The notes under the pieces are model-generated. The model made no database searches and had not been told where the DNA came from. It was given only the letters and a program-made list of their open reading frames with translations. A program made the position numbers and the translations under genes. Shown in pieces: positions 3,973-5,206 of a stretch of 5,206 bases of DNA. Source of the DNA: Actinomycetota bacterium (lineage in GTDB: Bacteria > Actinomycetota > Thermoleophilia > Gaiellales > Gaiellaceae); assembly GCA_013697465.1 (NCBI GenBank), contig JACCWU010000107.1, positions 1 to 5,206 on the forward strand, written 5' to 3'. Position 1 is the stretch's first letter, and the number at the start of each line of letters is the position of its first letter.

Positions 3973-4704
3973 ATGTTGAGAGCGGACAAGGAACGGATCG
4001 TCGCGGAGCTGGCGGATCAACTCAGCTCGGCCGACACACTGATCGTCGCGGACTATCGCGGCCTCACGAACAAGCAGCTCGAGGCGCTCCGCGACGTTCT
4101 GCTCGAGCACGGCGCGCGCTTCCGCATCGTGAAGAACACGCTGACGCGCCAAGCTGCGCAGGTGGCCGGGGCCGAAGGGCTGCTCGTAATGCTCGAGGGT
4201 CCGACCGCGATCGCGTTCATCGAGTCGAGCGGAGACCCGGCGGCGGTCGCCAAAGCGCTGGCGACGACGGCGAAGGAGACGAACGTGCTCACGCTCCGCG
4301 GCGCCATCTTCGAGGGTCAGACGCTCTCCGGCGACAAGGTCGCCGAGCTCGCGGCGCTGCCACCCGTCGACGTTCTGAAGGCACAGCTCGTCGGCGCGAT
4401 CGTCGCGCCGCTCACGCAGCTCCTGGCGCTCGTGTCGGCTCCGCTGCGCGACCTCCACGGTCTCGTGGACGCTCGGATCAAGCAACTCGAGGACCGGGGG
4501 CAGGTCGTGGAACCCGCCGCCCGTGAACCGGAGCCGGCCGCCGAGGGTTCTCCCGCTGAGGCTGACGAGGTGGCTGAGAGCCCAGCCGAGGCAGGCACAC
4601 CGGCAGATTCCGCCTCAGCGGAATCTGCCGACCAAGAAGGTTCAGAGGACTCGACACCAGATGTATCACCGGCTGAAGAGGCTGAGAAAGAGGAGGAGCA
4701 GTAA
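3973..4704 (+). CDS. rplJ: 50S ribosomal protein L10 with long acidic C-terminal tail
   Basis: L10 anchors the L7/L12 stalk to 23S rRNA next to L11 and, as the L10-L12 complex, regulates its own mRNA. Normal L10 has about 165-180 residues; this one has 243. The core is canonical: an N-terminal helix (LRADKERIVAEL), VADYRGLT at 25-32, RIVKNTL at 51-57, and LRGAIFEGQTLSG at 108-120. The C-terminal amphipathic helix that docks L12 dimers lies at about 145-175 (PLTQLLALVSAPLRDLHGLV). From about 178 onward the protein is a disordered-looking Ala/Glu/Ser/Pro/Asp tail ending KEEEQ. The tail's coding DNA holds a 13-bp inverted repeat, and its last Glu codons also form the AGGAGG ribosome-binding site for rplL. 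ATG 3973 follows GGAGG within a perfect hairpin. The TAA stop shares a base with the rplL start. Confidence 0.96.
   Translation: MLRADKERIVAELADQLSSADTLIVADYRGLTNKQLEALRDVLLEHGARFRIVKNTLTRQAAQVAGAEGLLVMLEGPTAIAFIESSGDPAAVAKALATTAKETNVLTLRGAIFEGQTLSGDKVAELAALPPVDVLKAQLVGAIVAPLTQLLALVSAPLRDLHGLVDARIKQLEDRGQVVEPAAREPEPAAEGSPAEADEVAESPAEAGTPADSASAESADQEGSEDSTPDVSPAEEAEKEEEQ
4601..4630 (+). repeat. 13-bp perfect inverted repeat inside rplJ
   Basis: CGGCAGATTCCGC (4601-4613) is exactly complementary to GCGGAATCTGCCG (4618-4630), with loop CTCA. It encodes a near-palindromic peptide, ADSASAESAD, in the acidic tail and lies about 70 bases before the rplL start. In mRNA it would form a very stable hairpin. 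No U-run follows. Confidence 0.93.
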
Positions 4705-5087
4705 TGGCGACTGATGTTTCGAAGGTGCTCGATACGCTCGGCAAGATGACCGTGCTGGAGCTCGTGGAGCTCAAGAACTCGATCGAGGAGGAGTGGGGCG
4801 TGACCGCCGCCGCGCCCGTCGCGGTCGCCGCTGCCGCGACCGGCGGAGGGGACGGTGCGGCCGCGGAGGAGGAGAAGGACTCCTTCGACGTCGTGCTCAC
4901 GGCGACGGGCGACAAGAAGATCCAGGTGATCAAGGTCGTCCGCGCGGTGACCGGCCTCGGGCTCAAGGAGGCGAAAGACGTCGTCGACGGCGCTCCGGGC
5001 GCCGTCAGGGAAGGCGTGCCGAAGGAAGAGGCCGAGTCGATCAAGGCTCAACTCGAAGAGGCCGGTGCGGGCGTCGAGCTGAAGTAA
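4704..5087 (+). CDS. rplL: 50S ribosomal protein L7/L12
   Basis: L7/L12 is the multicopy stalk protein that recruits and stimulates the translational GTPases EF-Tu, EF-G, IF2 and RF3. The 127-residue length is normal. Residues 1-32 (VSKVLDTLGKMTVLELVELKNSIEEEWGV) form the dimerisation domain that binds L10. Residues 34-58 are an Ala/Gly/Glu-rich flexible hinge. Residues 59-127 form the factor-binding domain, with KIQVIKVVRAVTGLGLKEAKDVVDGAP and the final EEAGAGVELK. The ATG overlaps the rplJ stop as TAATG, with a strong AGGAGG at 4691-4696, seven bases ahead. That is one of the best ribosome-binding sites in the window, as expected for a protein made in four to six copies per L10. A strong palindrome follows the stop. 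Confidence 0.98.
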   Translation: MATDVSKVLDTLGKMTVLELVELKNSIEEEWGVTAAAPVAVAAAATGGGDGAAAEEEKDSFDVVLTATGDKKIQVIKVVRAVTGLGLKEAKDVVDGAPGAVREGVPKEEAESIKAQLEEAGAGVELK

Positions 5088-5092
5088 CCGCG

Positions 5093-5129
5093 GGTGCCTG
5101 TCACCGGGACAGTCCCGTTGACAGGCACC
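5093..5129 (+). terminator. Strong palindrome after rplL: probable terminator or REP-like repeat
   Basis: GGTGCCTGTCA (5093-5103) pairs perfectly with TGACAGGCACC (5119-5129). After one C/T mismatch, CGGGA (5105-5109) pairs with TCCCG (5113-5117) around CAG. The 37-base near-perfect hairpin begins five bases after the rplL stop. No U-run follows (AGGCTTGCC), so intrinsic termination would be of the U-less kind proposed for high-GC actinobacteria. The outer arm resembles the GGTGCCTG-type palindromes that recur in some genomes; that comparison is from memory and unchecked. Confidence 0.65.
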
Positions 5130-5155
5130 AGGCTTGCCTCATCCGCTATCCTTCC

Positions 5156-5206
5156 GTGACGCATTCCACCGCCCCGAGGCGGTTGCGGTGGAGTGTGCTC
5201 GTGCGC
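5156..5206 (+). CDS. Possible start of an unidentified gene, cut by window edge
   Basis: From GTG 5156 the frame stays open to the window end and gives a short basic N-terminus (THSTAPRRLRWSVLVR after the start). A -10-like TATCCT sits at 5147-5152, only three bases before the GTG, so expression would be leaderless or nearly so. No ribosome-binding site is visible. The sequence is too short to assign a family, and it does not obviously match the start of rpoB, the gene expected next. The same bases form a 12-bp hairpin, so this may instead be an untranslated leader. Confidence 0.25.
   Translation, partial: MTHSTAPRRLRWSVLVR
5161..5196 (+). repeat. 12-bp stem-loop near the window end
   Basis: GCATTCCACCGC (5161-5172) pairs with GCGGTGGAGTGT (5185-5196) through ten Watson-Crick and two G-U pairs, with a 12-base loop. 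An alternative inner hairpin CCGCC/GGCGG (5169-5173, 5178-5182) competes with it. It could be a leader structure of the next transcript or a second half of the intergenic termination region. Confidence 0.6.

Noticed and set aside
4317..5051. Minus-strand open frames across rplJ/rplL
   Set aside because: They are complementary to well-identified L10 and L12 genes. The Ser/Arg/Ala-rich translation is typical of a shadow frame.
5118..5152. TTGACA (5118-5123) with TATCCT (5147-5152) as a promoter
   Set aside because: The spacer is 23 bases, far from 16-18, and the TTGACA is part of the palindrome's 3' arm.

Overview
This window is a housekeeping locus from a GC-rich bacterium, most likely a member of the Actinomycetota. 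The main evidence is the gene order elongator tRNA-Met, rpmG, secE, nusG, rplK, rplA, rplJ, rplL, together with a zinc-binding L33, a small single-helix SecE with a basic N-terminal extension, and the high-GC codon use. NusG begins directly at its NGN domain and lacks the long acidic N-terminal extension common in Streptomyces and Mycobacterium. That hints at a deep-branching class such as Thermoleophilia or Rubrobacteria, but this placement is an inference.

Layout. At the left edge is the 3' part of an ABC-3 family metal-transport permease on the + strand (to 658). It converges, with one base between stop codons, on a type II thymidine kinase gene on the - strand (660-1259). An 82-base gap (1260-1341) separates tdk from the divergent tRNA and appears to hold promoters for both. 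The tRNA with anticodon CAT (1342-1415) is followed by a tightly packed + strand run: rpmG (1467-1628), secE (1628-1945), nusG (1956-2489), rplK (2489-2914), rplA (3078-3839), rplJ (3973-4704) and rplL (4704-5087). Three junctions share one base between stop and start codons (TAATG or TGATG), which suggests translational coupling.

The genes supply the protein-export channel subunit SecE, the transcription factor NusG, and the L1 stalk, L11 stalk base and L10-L7/L12 stalk of the large ribosomal subunit. The non-coding parts are the most informative. The 163-base rplK-rplA gap holds four perfect hairpins in an A-B-A'-B' pattern and is flanked by an 18/19-base direct repeat that duplicates the end of rplK. 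This looks like a small palindromic insertion that split a formerly overlapping rplK/rplA junction. The rplA-rplJ gap carries a recognisable L10 leader with a kink-turn motif and a perfect hairpin that contains the rplJ ribosome-binding site. The rplJ product has an unusual acidic tail of about 65 residues, whose coding DNA contains a 13-bp perfect inverted repeat. Downstream of rplL is a very strong palindrome, probably the operon's terminator or a REP-like repeat. It is followed by a short stretch that may be the start of another gene, or another structured leader. rpoB is not visible.

No undescribed protein system is evident. The novelty here lies in RNA/DNA structures within a conserved operon.
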